Below are positions 49,592-62,049 of a DNA stretch of 64,000 bases, in pieces; positions within the stretch are counted from its first letter, which is position 1; every line of letters begins with the position of its first letter. Under the pieces are notes generated by a model. It ran no database searches, had not been told where the DNA came from, and worked only from the letters and a program-made list of their open reading frames with translations. The stretch comes from Channa striata (lineage: Eukaryota; Chordata; Actinopteri; Anabantiformes; Channidae). Both the position numbers and the translations under genes were made by a program. Location: contig CM065172.1 in NCBI GenBank assembly GCA_033026295.1, forward strand, positions 15,743,165 through 15,807,164. The letters are read 5' to 3'.

Positions 49592-50379
49592 ACATCAGCT
49601 TTAGCCTTTCTGTCCTTATGTTTTTTACTAAAGAATAAGGCAGCAGTTATTTCCCAGAGTTTAGAGAAAAACTCCTATCATAGATAATCAGCAGCAGGTA
49701 ATCAAGTCATGGATTATCAAATCATTCCCCATGTGTCTCAAAAACAAAAGTGTTATATTGTTATACAACAATACAAAGTATAAACAAAGTCTTGTTAGTT
49801 GATGAACTGTGATAAAGGTTATTGATGAGACAGCTAATGATGAGGCACACTAGAGGCAGTGTGTGCGCACTAATGGAGAGACGAGCTGCGTTAAGCACAC
49901 GTGAGACACGCAGTTTGAAAGGAAGCAGGCTAATTGTCTCCAAAATAAATGCATCAAGTTTTCAACTACTTCATTCTCAGAATTCAGTTTAGTGCGTGAG
50001 GGACGTCAGAACGTAACACAAGTGAAGTGCACGTTGCATTACTTCAGATAGGAGAAATTCAGAGATAAGTGTAGCGGTTGTAGCTCACTAAAAGCAACTT
50101 GCAAAGCTTCAGAGATGGCAACAAAAATAGGCATGGATGCAATGAAAATGGTGGATTCATTATTTTTGTCATTATATCACAATCCACACAGAGATGCTGC
50201 TGTGATATAAGTTTCAGGACTGTATTTGTGGCTGTGCCTTAGTTCATAAATACCATAAAAGGGCATCTGAATAAGAGAAATGGGCTATGATGACAAATCA
50301 TCTCTCACATTCTAACTTTATTTGTGTAAAAGAGAAATAACAGGGTCAGCTGAGATCTGTACATGTCTTTCCCACCGCT
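49592..50379. other. Intergenic region between top1 and plcg1
   Basis: About 0.8 kb, AT-rich. No exon or RNA gene is supported. Confidence 0.55.
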
Positions 50380-50830
50380 GATCACCTGGATCAGCTGTTT
50401 ACTACTTTATCTATCCGGCAGGTGTTAGCGGTGTCGGGCCTTTCCTCAGCCCTCTGCCTGGCTTTTATTGTGAAATCCCGCAGCGGAACTCCCGGTTCTG
50501 ACGCCGACGTTTGACGCAGCTGGTGGTGGGCTTGTGTGTGGAGGGGGGCGGGGGGAAGGGCCTGCGCGGACCGGAGCGGAGCACAGACTAAACTTGCGTC
50601 GTCTCACCGCGGCTCTCGCTGTCTGCCTGCTGTCTGTGGACGGGCGGAGGGCAAAGGAGAAAACTGGGATTGTTGTCGTCCGGAGTGCAGCGCCGTTCCC
50701 GGGCCCGCCGGCGATTTAACTGCGGTAAAGCGGGGTGTTGTGGGAAAAGCGCAAAAGGCGAAAGTCGAAGGGAGCGCGAGAGGAGCAGCCCCGGCCGTCG
50801 GAGATGTGCGGCGGGGCCGTGATTGCAGCG
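50380..50830 (+). promoter_or_regulatory. plcg1: plcg1 CpG-island promoter and non-coding exon 1
   Basis: A sharp CpG island includes a G-rich run (GAGGGGGGCGGGGGGAAGGG from 50541) and many CG dinucleotides. It ends at a strong donor (GCG|gtgagt at 50830/50831). The CpG-rich region continues to about 51090. Exon 2 is inferred to begin at 52084 (acceptor tgtag). The open frames on both strands in the island are composition effects. Confidence 0.6.
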
Positions 50831-51422
50831 GTGAGTACAGCGCGGCGGCTCCTGCGACGTGTCGTTTTCCAATGGATGTCTGTCCACACGGCGAAGAAAG
50901 ACCGAGAGCCGAGACAGGGCACGACAGCTAGCGCCACCGGGGCTTGTTTTCAGAGTTCCAAACCGGCCACGACGCCTGTTTTTTTGGCCCAGGCAAATAC
51001 TAGCGCACACCGGCCCCGTTTCCACGCTGGGAGATTAGCCAGACGTCTCGGTTATCTCGGAACACATCTGCTGCCATTTGCTTCCAGTTGTGTTCCCGAT
51101 GTTGTGGGGTTTCGGTGTGAGAGGGAAACTTGGTTTTCTCTCGGCAGGTTCCAGGCCTACAGGTCGCTCCACAAAGCAGCGTGAATCACGTTAAACCTCT
51201 CCGCTGCTGGACCAAAGGTTGGATGAGGCTGTGGAGAAAGTTCTCCTGTGTGATTACGCTAATCAACGCGCTGTTTCTTTGCAGCTGTCATTTATTTACA
51301 CTGTCATTCTTTTATCTATTATCACAGTTAACCATAAATCTCATAACTGCTGCTTTAAGGACTCAACTGTGGTACTCAACACAGAAAAAACATACCCCTG
51401 AAGAAAATGACTGACTTCTTAT

Positions 51423-51456
<34 letters not shown>

Positions 51457-52122
51457 CTTAAATAAAAAATACAGTATTTAGTGTGGTCTTAAAAAATTGA
51501 TACAATATAAATAGAATAGAATCTCTTACAATGCAAATACTTTTTTTGTAATATATTCTCTACAATTTCAAATCAGTTCACATTTGTCTAAAACATAATA
51601 TTCTATTCACAACTTTAAGGCATTCGAATTTTCATGTTTTGATATATGTGTTACATAATTGCTAAGAGTATTGTTCGTGGCGTTGTTATTTATTATAACA
51701 GGATTCGTTGTGCACTTTCATTTTTGTTTTTGTCATAGTCTGTGCTCTAATAACCAATATTGGGTAAATGTAGTTTTATAACTACTATTGAAACCTTTAA
51801 ACAATAGTCAAGGCCTTTAAAGTATTTGTACTAAACACATGTGGACGTCATCGTTTAGGATGCTGGAAATTCCATTTACCTCTCGTGCATAGCTCAAAAC
51901 AATAGTGCTGAGGAATAAGCATGTTCACATGCATGGTAAAGCTTCTGGTGTTGTATAAAACACTAAAAGACTCCTCAATCCTGATGGCATCATCTCTTTA
52001 CTTGAACGTGTACAGCACCAACACAGTAGAAGTCATTTGGGAATGTTTTTTCATTGGTTTCCCTCCCCTCTTCACTGCTGTAGGTATCCCTGACTAGCCC
52101 TGGACTGAGCAGATTGTTCTGA
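50804..52122 (+). other. Spliced upstream ORF in the plcg1 5'UTR
   Basis: If exon 1 (ending 50830) joins 52084, an ATG at 50804 opens a 21-codon frame (27 bases in exon 1, 39 bases including the stop in exon 2). It ends in TGA at 52120-52122, 32 bases before the main ATG. Context has G at -3. It would be expected to lower plcg1 translation. It depends on the transcription start being upstream of 50804. Confidence 0.4.
51423..51456. repeat. AT microsatellite, palindromic
   Basis: ATC, then an AT dinucleotide run, then GAT, together a perfect 34-base palindrome. Length polymorphism is likely. Confidence 0.9.
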
Positions 52123-52154
52123 GAGGAAACTGATAACAAACAGAGGAAGTGAAC

Positions 52155-55100
52155 ATGGCAGGGACCCCGGGCTTCTTTTCCAATGGACCCGTTCCGTGGA
52201 TGGACAATGATACAGAGATGAACAACCTGTACAGAGACCTGGAGCTGGGGACAGTTCTGACACTGTTTTATTCTAAAAAGTCCCAACGGCCCGAGAGGAG
52301 GACATTTCAAGTCAAGCTTGAGACCAGGACAATTATCTGGACCCGGGGCACGGATAAAATAGAGGGAGAGAGTGAGTATCCTGTTGACACAAACATTAGC
52401 ACAAAAACAGCTATGCATCTGAGGACTGCTTGTAAATTACAGTATTCATGCCAGCCAAACTGGTTGGTTTACATACTTTCTGCAATATGACAACTACAGA
52501 GTGTTTTGATGCACTTGAATAGCAAATTAAGGACTCGGTGAGCTATAATGTGAACAGTTCCTGAGAGATGTTAGTCAGGGTTAAAGATATCAATTCCCAA
52601 ATAGTTGAGATCCCTCAAAATGTAAGATGTAGGTTTCTGTATAATCCAGTACACAGGAACCTTTAGTATTGACTAAATGCATTAATCATGCTTATGTCAC
52701 AGTATTTAAAGGGGCTGCTGCTGTTTTCAGAAGGTATTTATACAAAAGAAAAATTTGAATCAAGAAATGGTTCTACATTTTAGAAACCCACAGATTTCTC
52801 TCTCGCTTTACCTAACACCTAAGGCGTAAAGCCAAATAATTGGTTAAGCTTTCAGCATTAGAATAGACGTACTTGTCAAAAAGCACGTGTTGATTTTTAA
52901 GGGAACAAGCAGAAACAGAAAATTCACATTTTCAGAAGAATGCTTCCTGGAAATCTTTGGGTGCATTCATAGCATTGGGTGTAATTTGCCGGGAGGCTGG
53001 CATTCAGGTTAATCTTCAACAGACCAGCGTGTCTGGCTGAGGACATGCAGGGCTTCAATGAGTCGTTAAGTACTCTGTCTCTCAGATAGCAGGATGTCTT
53101 GTGCACAGCTGCACTCTGCTCCGGATGCTGCAAAAACAGCACGCATACACGCACAAAAAGAGTGAAGGCTTGTGTGTGTGTTTTTTTTTTTTAATGCAAC
53201 CGTATCATTTTCTCTGTGATGGTTTCATACACGCATGAGCTCATAGCTGCCATTTGATACCTCTGAAGATGTGAATTTAGCCTAAGAGGCTCATTAATGT
53301 ACAGAAATAGAATATGAGGCTTTTTTTTACTGGAAGTATATGATCGTTTGCGAACAATTTGCCCCGATGTAGTGGCACCTTATTAATGGATGGGAGAAAA
53401 TGATGTCCAATAATTTTGAACACAGCACTTGTTGCTTATTTTAAAACCCTGAGAAGTGTGCGTATTTGCTCATTGTTCAAAGTATAATTTGGATATTTTC
53501 TCTTCTGTTCTCTTCTTTAGTTTTATCACTCTATGTCTAGACTGATGCTCATTTGTACGCACATGAAATCAGCGGCAGCAAATATTTAGCGTATAACTAT
53601 ATACAATACAACTATATATAGTTGTATTGTATATAGTTATACAAACTATATTATAGTTATAGTTTGATGCAGTAAGATCTAGATCTATGTATGATGGAGC
53701 AGGATGTGGCTCTTATTGGGAGCAACTCTGTTGGCATGTCATGAAAGTGAAGGCTTAAATACCTGACCTATAGAGTTACAATAAACCTTTGACCACCCTG
53801 TACTTTTCACTGTACATAACTCTATAGTTTGTTTTTGACTAAAGATGGCTAAGAAATATCACATAAATCAGTTAATATACAAGTCATCTTCAGAACATAT
53901 GCTTTCAGAGTGTGATACTGACAACAAAGGAGCATAAATGTATATTGGAATCATGTTTGAACGTGACTTGTTGTTTTGCTTGTCCTGAGAGAGCGACTTG
54001 GATGCTGAGGTGAGGTAAAGACGGAGCTTGAACATAGTGTAAATGCAAATTCTAGATTTATTATGAATGAGTTTCCATATGTATTTTACAATCACTAGAT
54101 GTTTTGACAAGAGGCATTTGTAGTAGGTAGCGTTAGTTTGCAGATTTCATTTTAATACTGTTGGAGCTAATTGCTGTGATTAGCATTAAATATGAAAGCA
54201 TGTGCTGTGAGGTAATGGAAATGAGACTAGTAAAGATTGTTGTATTCTGTGTACACTGAGTGAGCTCTCCATTTTTATTATTTCTCGATACATCATACTA
54301 CTGTTGGAATTGTTGCTAATCAGTGAGCAGGACTGCTTTATGGTAAGATTGGCATTCACCACCGTTTTACTTCAGTGTAATGTAATGCACGGAGGCATTT
54401 TTTTGTTTGTTTTCTTGTTTTTTTTTTTATTAATTAAAATTTCAACATAATGTTATTGTAGTTAGAAGTTATCTTTATTTTAGAAAATAAAGCAGGAAAG
54501 CAGTCATGAATAATTCGCATTTTAACTTAACAGGACTAAAAACTAAATCCTCCAAAGTGATCATACCGTTTAATCAACACTACTCTAAACAAAAACTCAA
54601 CATTTCACCCTTTTGATTTATGGTTTAGTATCTGTTGTACAGTTTTACAAAAAAACAGTAAATACCAACAACCTAAAACCTTTTAGCAAAATCCCCTGAG
54701 CAATAGAACATGTAACACAGCATAAAACACTGCAGAAATACAAGATGGAACATCAAAAATGTAAGTTGATGTGTCTGACAGGCTTCTGTGATGGACCAGT
54801 AAACCGGAACATTTACAAGCCGCTTTAGCTGTCTGATTCCCTCACACTGAGTCTTCCCTGCAGGACTAACTGAACCAGTTAGTTTAAATGTGACATTCAG
54901 CACCAAACAAACATTGACAGACAAGATACCCGATTTTTGCACTGCATAAATACATGACGTGTTACAGCTACTTCAGAATGCATCTGTTAATGTTGCTGTA
55001 CGACAATGGACATTTATTAAGTATTCTAATTCACTTGTTTTGTAGACTTGTGGCTTTATAGTTATTTATTGAACTACAGCTGAAGCACTTAAATGTTTTC

Positions 55101-58100
55101 GTTTATCAAAATTATTTGGGTTCATCCATATTTATGTAGGTTTAGATTATATTTCAAGAAATATGTCATTGCAACCCGCATTTTCCTTTTGATAGATAGC
55201 GAAACAATACTCTAGTTTTTATTTGTTTTTCGGTAATCTAGATGTACTATGATTACCTGCACGTCTTTTAAACCTGTCATGATTTGACCAGCTTTCTGCA
55301 AATCATAACAGATTTTGCCTCTTCTGCAAAAGACATGCACATGCTTACTTACCTCAGGCATCTGATGTTATTTTTATCTAGTACAACATTTCTTTTGTCT
55401 CCCCACTTCCTTCATGAAAATTTGCTAATTAATTAGAAATTAACCCACAGGCAACAACTGGTTTTATAATCAGCATCTGCTTTTAGATTATTTGTGTGGT
55501 TTTTGTGTGTGTTTATATTTGACAACATATAATTCAGAATTCTCCAGTACATTGTAACTTGTCATTGGAAAACAAGCACACCTTGACAGTTGACTCGCTC
55601 CATTTTTGTTGTATTGGAAAGAGGAACACAATCCACAATCCAAATAACAGCAGCATGACTGTTATTTGTCATGGGGAAAGTCCTCTGCTTAATTTTGTCC
55701 GACATGATGTCAAAGGATCTGATACGATCAGCTGACAATGAAGTACATATTGAAACACCATCTAACTGTGGGCTGAACATTAGGTCAGGTTTTTTGAAAA
55801 CACTAAATAACCATTTATACTGCTACTGACTGTGTTAAAAATATAAAGTATAGCTTTTTATTTACTTTGTGTTCACCATGTCCAACAGTAAATATACCTG
55901 TGCATTTTTTGAAGTAATTAGGGACACAGCTAACCTTCTGCAATATGGAATAATCTGCTGGTCATGCCTGCTTCAGAAGGTGAAAGCATAAGTAAAGTAT
56001 AATTTATTAGTGCCTGAAGGCAAGTTAATGATAAACTGACCAACTTTTAAGCACTCGAATATAGAATATTGGTAAATGCTTATGGCTGTTGGTGTGGAAA
56101 CAGAATGTAACTTTTGTAGAATTAGTGCACGCAAAATGCAGCATCAAAAACAATCATTGTTGGTTCTGAAACTTGTATATTACTGCTGGCGATGTTGGCA
56201 ATTTCGATATGGTTGGTTTTTGAGTAGTTGTACATGTTTTGGGGACAGCAGGAGAGAGCTCTGGAGGAAGTGTGGGAGTTTTGTAGCCGGATACCTTCTC
56301 TCATCTCCTTTGGTAAGGTCACACCTCTGGCTATCTTTTTATTTCCTGCATCTGTCTGAGGAATGCTCCAAATATTTTGACTGAAATGATGAAACGTGTT
56401 AACATATCGGCCAGTCACACCAGCTTGCTGTCAACGGAAGTCTGCTGCTTTGTATAAGTAAACTAAGAGATGATGTATGATTAGAGGCCTCAACTTCGTA
56501 AAATTCTGCGTGAGAAGACACAGTTTTTTTAAGGCCAAGAAAAGAACATGCACATGCTCACCTATACACAAGCACAGATGTGGTGTGTAGGCGACAAAAG
56601 TACAGGATGTGTGGTTCGGGGGCAGGAAGAGGAACAGGAGCTAAAAGGTGTGTGTGTGTGTGTGTGTAAGACAGCAGGAGAGTCTCTGCTGTTGCTCTTT
56701 AATTGCTTCTAATGTAATGTAGCACTCGCAGCAAACTATCAGCCCACACTCTCAAAGTTCCTGTCTGCTTCCAATTGTTGGATCTTTAAGTTGCATGTCT
56801 GTCTTTATCTTCTTTTCTTATCCACTTTGTAAGTGATTAAAAGCATTAATGCCAATTGCCACACACTTGCCCAAGTACAATATGTCAGTAGGTCCCCTCA
56901 TAAGTGGTTACAAGGCAACAAAGGTTATTTTGGGATTTCTACCTACATCATCTTTTCGTATCTAAAACATCTTTCTAGTGACTGTCTATATGAGGTTTTA
57001 GTTGTGGCTTCAGTTTGCTTGCTTAATGTGGTGGGGGCTTGAAACACTCAGCTTGAAATAGTGGTCTTTGTAATATGCTTGTTTTAGTTATTTAAATTAT
57101 ATGAGGACATAAAGCAAAGTTGGCATCATTATTTCTAGATGTTGGGTAGTTTTAAGATGATATGACCACCATCATTATCAAAACAAATTATTGAAAAATA
57201 GGTTTTATGTTAACCGTCTAGATGTAACTGTATGGAATAGGATTACAGTACTCATGTAGTTGCATCAGAAAGTGTCCATGATATTATGATATAGATTTTG
57301 TCCATATTTAGAAATGTTCAGATACAACTTTTTACCAGCTTGAGCAGAAGTGCTTACATTTTTGTATGCCTTGATTCTGAGTATCGTTACAAGTACTACT
57401 TTTCACTTCTAGAATGAGTTCACTTCATCAATTCTAGCAGTTAAGCTGATCTCCCGACAATGGAAATTCTCACGTGTTCTTCTGCCAAAACAAAACTTTC
57501 ACTAAAAAGGAAAAAAATTAAGAGCAGGTATAGGGTTAGATCCCAGATGGAGAAGTGTAGACAATATGGACTGTGGAGTCTATAAAAGAATATGAGGGGA
57601 AAATACCTTTTAGAAAATAAAGAAAACTCTAGTTACTATAACCCTTGTTTTTACTGATGTCAGTCACAGGAGAAACAAGACTCTTAGTAATTATTTAATA
57701 AGACTTAAGCATAGCAGAGCTTGCCTTCCACTTTTCTTTTGTCATCCTAAGTTAATTTAAAATGGCTTTAAACCACAGGCATTTTGCCACCTCCACCCAC
57801 CTGCAGAGGCTGACATGGTATTGGGCACAGTATCTGATAAGTGAAAGTATGCGTACAAGTACACAAAGTATCCAAAGGCAGTTTTGGGCCCGTTGCCTAA
57901 TACTGGTATTGGGAAATCTGCATAGATATTACTTTACACATAGCTTTCTATATGTGTAAGAGTATGGGAGCTGTCTTTTTAGCTAACTGTCATATGTGTG
58001 TCTGTCTCCAGTTGATATTCGAGAAATCAAGGAGATCCGGCCTGGACAAAAGTCTCGAGACTTTGAGCGTTATGTGGAGGACTCGGCAGGAAGACTGGAC

Positions 58101-61100
58101 CAGGCTCATTGCTTTGTCATCCTGTATGGCACAGAGTTTCGTCTTAAATCGCTGAGTCTGGCAGGTACGAACAGACATGGTTATTTCTGAAATACAACCA
58201 GAGTGTTAGCATTTTACATTATAAGGACATGAACTATAAACCTCTTATTAGTTAGTTGAGTAAATATAGCTTACATTTAAGTATGAAAGCAACTATGTAC
58301 AATTAAAAATCCTTAATAATATTTTAAAATCTTGCCTCTTCCACAGCCACTTCTGATGAAGAGATGACCATGTGGGTGAAGGGATTAAATTCGCTTGTGG
58401 TTGACACATTGAAGTCACCAACACCACTGCAGATAGAGAGGTAAACTGCACATATATAAATACATCCATCATCTAAAATTTTAAGTTATTTAAAGTTTGT
58501 GTGAACAGACGTCACTATTACCAGCATTTAATGTTTTTGACTTGTTTTTTTTTTTTTTTTTTAAAGCACTAAATTTGTAAAATTTTTTGTTTAGGTGGTT
58601 ACGTAAGCAGTTCTATGCTGTTGATCGTAACAGAGAAGACAGGTAAGTTATCTCAAATTAAAGATGTAAACTGCCAAGTCTGTCAGATCACGCTTCCAGG
58701 CAAATTGGATATATCTCAGGTGTTTGGTGCAGCAGTTGTGAGGCCTTTTTCGGCTCTAAAATGTACTGCTGTTTGACATTAGGTTAGTAGGTGTCTGAGA
58801 AAGCTGTGCTGAGGTCTAGTTAAGGAACCAACCTCTCAGCCACACACCAGCACCTCTTCCTGCAGCAGGAAACAGACTGCAGAGGATGAAGGATGAAGAG
58901 GAGACATACAGAGATGTTTGTTACTATTAGGGCATTGTCTTATGTAGCCAAAATTCCAGGCTGTGTAGTAAAACTGAAGCCAAAAAAGACTGCAAAGCCT
59001 AAAAGGCATGTAATCCTGTATAAATTAAAAAATTAAACACAAAGCCTTTTTTGTTAACTGTACGTGCGTATTAATGTTTTTGTTTGATTTTTCAACAAAC
59101 CTGTGTATGTGTTTAGGATATCCTGTAAGGATCTAAAGAGCATGCTGAGTCAGGTCAACTACAGAGTGCCCAACATGAAGTTCCTCCGAGAGAAACTTCC
59201 GGTAACCTCCTTCCACTTGTCACAGGACCACCCCCCCCTTTTCCACTCCATCTCCCAGCCCACTTTTTTCACAACATGATGTTATAAAAGACTTGAAATT
59301 TATATTGGCTGACATTTTTCTCTCCTTGTCTTTTTCCTCTCTGTTTTGTAGGATTCAGAGCTGAGGAACGGAGACGTGCCCTTCAGCCAGTTTGCCCAGC
59401 TCTATCGCAGCCTCATGTTTGATGCTCAGAAAAATGTAAGTGCGATCATTTTATGTTTCCACAGCCAGTCCTGTCCTAGCACTTTTATCCCCCATCACCC
59501 AATCTGCTGTCCTGCCAAGCACCCCATCTGTCTGTTCTCAAATGGCTGTTGAATCAATATGGGCCAGTTAAAAACCCACCAAACCCCTCTGGTGGAGGCT
59601 TTTAGGCCAAACACACGCATACAGAAGAGGAGGCAGGCAGGCTGGGGTCAGATCAGGTGGATGACCTCAGTGTTCCCAGTAATGAACCCTCCCCCTACAG
59701 CACGCCTTTGTTGAGCTACATGACTATTACAATGCACAATAAAAGCCCAGTACTGTAATTAACAAAAATCTTTTTTTGCTTATCTTTCAGATGGAGATCC
59801 CATTTCTACAAAGGTAGGTATTAACTGAATGCATGCATGCACAGTGAATCTTTCTGCATTGTCATAAATTTGTTTTTATTAAAGTGAGCTGTTACTTTTT
59901 CTGCTAGGTTCATTGACAGACCAGAACAGAGGCTCTCCCTAGAGGACTTCAAGAGCTTCCTCCTCGAGTCTCAGAAGGTAATTTCTCAAGCTGTTGAACA
60001 TCTAATTTATTGCAAATTTGTTTCTTTTACATGCTCCAGTTCATATGTATCTGCATGTGAATCCAGGAAATGTGGGCTACAGATAACAACAAGGTTCAGG
60101 AGTTTATGTTCAGCTACCTAAAAGACCCCCTAAGAGAAGTGGAGCAGCCTTATTTCCATCAAGATGAGGTAAGCAGACTCTTACCGCCTGTCACACTTTT
60201 TTTTTTTTTTTTTTTAAACCCTTACTCTCTATTGTTTTCTCACTGCTTCTGAGTCTTAATTTACTAATGGAAACATTTAAACTTGTTTTTGCAAGTTATG
60301 TTTTCTGAAGCCCCCTGTGTCACAGATGTGGGTGGGAGTTGCACACAGATTGACATGGATGGCCATGATTTTGGCCAAAAGCACATCTTCCCACACACAG
60401 AAAAGGTTATTGAGTGTTGCACTGACTGACAGTTCTGCAAAAAGGATGCTTTTTGTGGTCACCATAAATCTATGATTGACTAAAGAAAAGAGGAAGTTGT
60501 ATGAGTTGGAGTGTCAAATGGGCCCAACATTAAAAAAGAAACTTTGTGTGCCTTGATCAAGAAGAAAAAATGTTATAAAAAGATTTTACTATTGTTGAGC
60601 TTCTCTGTGAGATCTGTCAAAGAAAGTGGGCAGTGCTGGTGATTCTGTCTTTTTGTGTACAGATAGGACGACAATTGGTCCTACCACCGTTTAGGCGCAA
60701 ACCAAATCCAGATAAAATCTGGCTTCCTAGATTGCCTCCTTCTGAAATGCAATAATTGCTAATGTAACTTAGCTAAAGTGCTCACCATTAGCGTGACATG
60801 TTGTGAGGAAGAGGGCGCTATGGTGGAGATGCATTTGAATTAAACATTTTTCCAACATTATTCCTAACAATGTAAACATAATTTACTGTATACAGAATTT
60901 GAGTACAGTTTCGTGCTTGACTAGTTTATATGCACTCTAACTTCTACTTTTAAAAAACATTGCTAACATTAAATCCAATTTAAGTTCTCAGCTGAGACTT
61001 CTAATACCTATTATAGGTTGTCTGTTTTTGAAAACTACTTGTATCACACAAAAAATTGAAATGATAAACAAGGCAGATGGATAGAACTAAACCCTTTTTA

Positions 61101-62049
61101 GATTTCCCTTCACATGATCCATGGTTTTGAAGCACGTATAAATGTTTACAGTTTTAGCACATGCATGTGTAATACTAAGAGTCGAGGAGGATATATATAT
61201 GCAAAGTGTTGTGGGGCAAATTCATAGTGAATTCTGAAGTATTCACTCCTAGTGTGAAAGTTGAACCCTTTGTTGTCCTAAAGAATTGTGCAAAGCCCTA
61301 GTTACTTGCAATCTTCACAAAGCATTTAAGTGCCCAAGAGTTTGGAGAAGTTGACACAATTCAGATTTCTTGCTCTCATCTTTCCTGTGTAGTTCCTGAC
61401 ATACTTGTTCTCCAAAGAGAACACCATCTGGGATTCCTCGCTGGACCAAGTCTGTCCTGACAATATGAATAACCCCCTGTCCCACTACTGGATCTCTTCT
61501 TCACACAACACGTAAGGGGGGCAGAATGTAGGGGATTGATGCACACGTGTAGTTTAACCAGTTGTAATTGGACCATGGGAATACTAATATCTGGCATATT
61601 TAGTTAAAAGCTATAACTAAAGAGGGCATTTAAACTGAATCAGATAAGTTTACTTTTTTTTTGTTCTGTTTTCATTGAAAAGTGGGTGAAAGGCAGTTTA
61701 AATGACAACCTTATGTGCTAGATGTGAAACAATACTTGTTGGAGCAGTGGAATGAAAACTTCATGTTTGAATTCACCAAATGATTAATCAATCAACATAA
61801 GAGAAGGAGCCCTTTCTAAATTAAGATATTAGCATGTTTATGAGACCAGAAGAGGAAGTGTGTAAGTTTGTGGTGCAGTCCCTATTTACAGAGTCCCTTT
61901 GAAAGACTGGTTAGATGTCTGTATTTTGGTGTGAGCACTCTTTGACTATATGTTTATTTATAGCTACCTGACAGGAGACCAGTTTTCAAGCGAGTCTTCC
62001 CTCGAGGCATACGCCCGCTGTTTGAGGATGGGCTGCCGCTGTATTGAAT
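52155..62049 (+). CDS. plcg1: Phospholipase C gamma-1, N-terminal part (runs off window)
   Basis: Eleven coding exons: 52155-52371, 58012-58164, 58347-58440, 58595-58642, 59117-59201, 59352-59435, 59791-59813, 59908-59977, 60067-60168, 61393-61511, 61964-62049. They encode about 360 residues ending in RCIE; the last donor is at 62050 (gtgcgt). PLC-gamma-1 is recruited to activated tyrosine-kinase receptors and hydrolyses PIP2 to IP3 and diacylglycerol at the plasma membrane. Seen here: an N-terminal PH domain ([20 protein letters not shown] to about residue 150), EF-hand region ([19 protein letters not shown] onward) and the start of the catalytic X domain ([20 protein letters not shown]), with active-site His330 matching human His335. 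The second catalytic His, SH2-SH2-SH3, Y and C2 domains lie beyond the window. The first 20 residues differ from mammals. Short first exon and a 5.6-kb first intron are typical for a gene with intronic regulation. Confidence 0.96.
53591..53642. repeat. Perfect 52-bp AT-rich palindrome in plcg1 intron 1
   Basis: GTATAACTATATACAATACA and its mirror complement meet at a centre between 53616 and 53617, with no spacer and no mismatch. A further partial copy (ACTATATTATAGTTATAG) follows at 53645. It could extrude as a cruciform. A nearby separate inverted repeat (CTATAGAGTTA at 53768-53778 with its complement at 53817-53827) surrounds a 38-base loop. Confidence 0.95.
56648..56667. repeat. GT microsatellite in plcg1 intron 1
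   Basis: Ten GT units. Plcg1 intron 1 (52372-58011) otherwise contains AT-rich sequence with short poly(T) tracts and no recognisable coding exon. Confidence 0.85.

Noticed and set aside
50588..51184. Open frames up to about 150 codons on both strands
   Set aside because: They fall in the plcg1 CpG island, where stop codons are scarce, and show no domain or conserved N-terminus.
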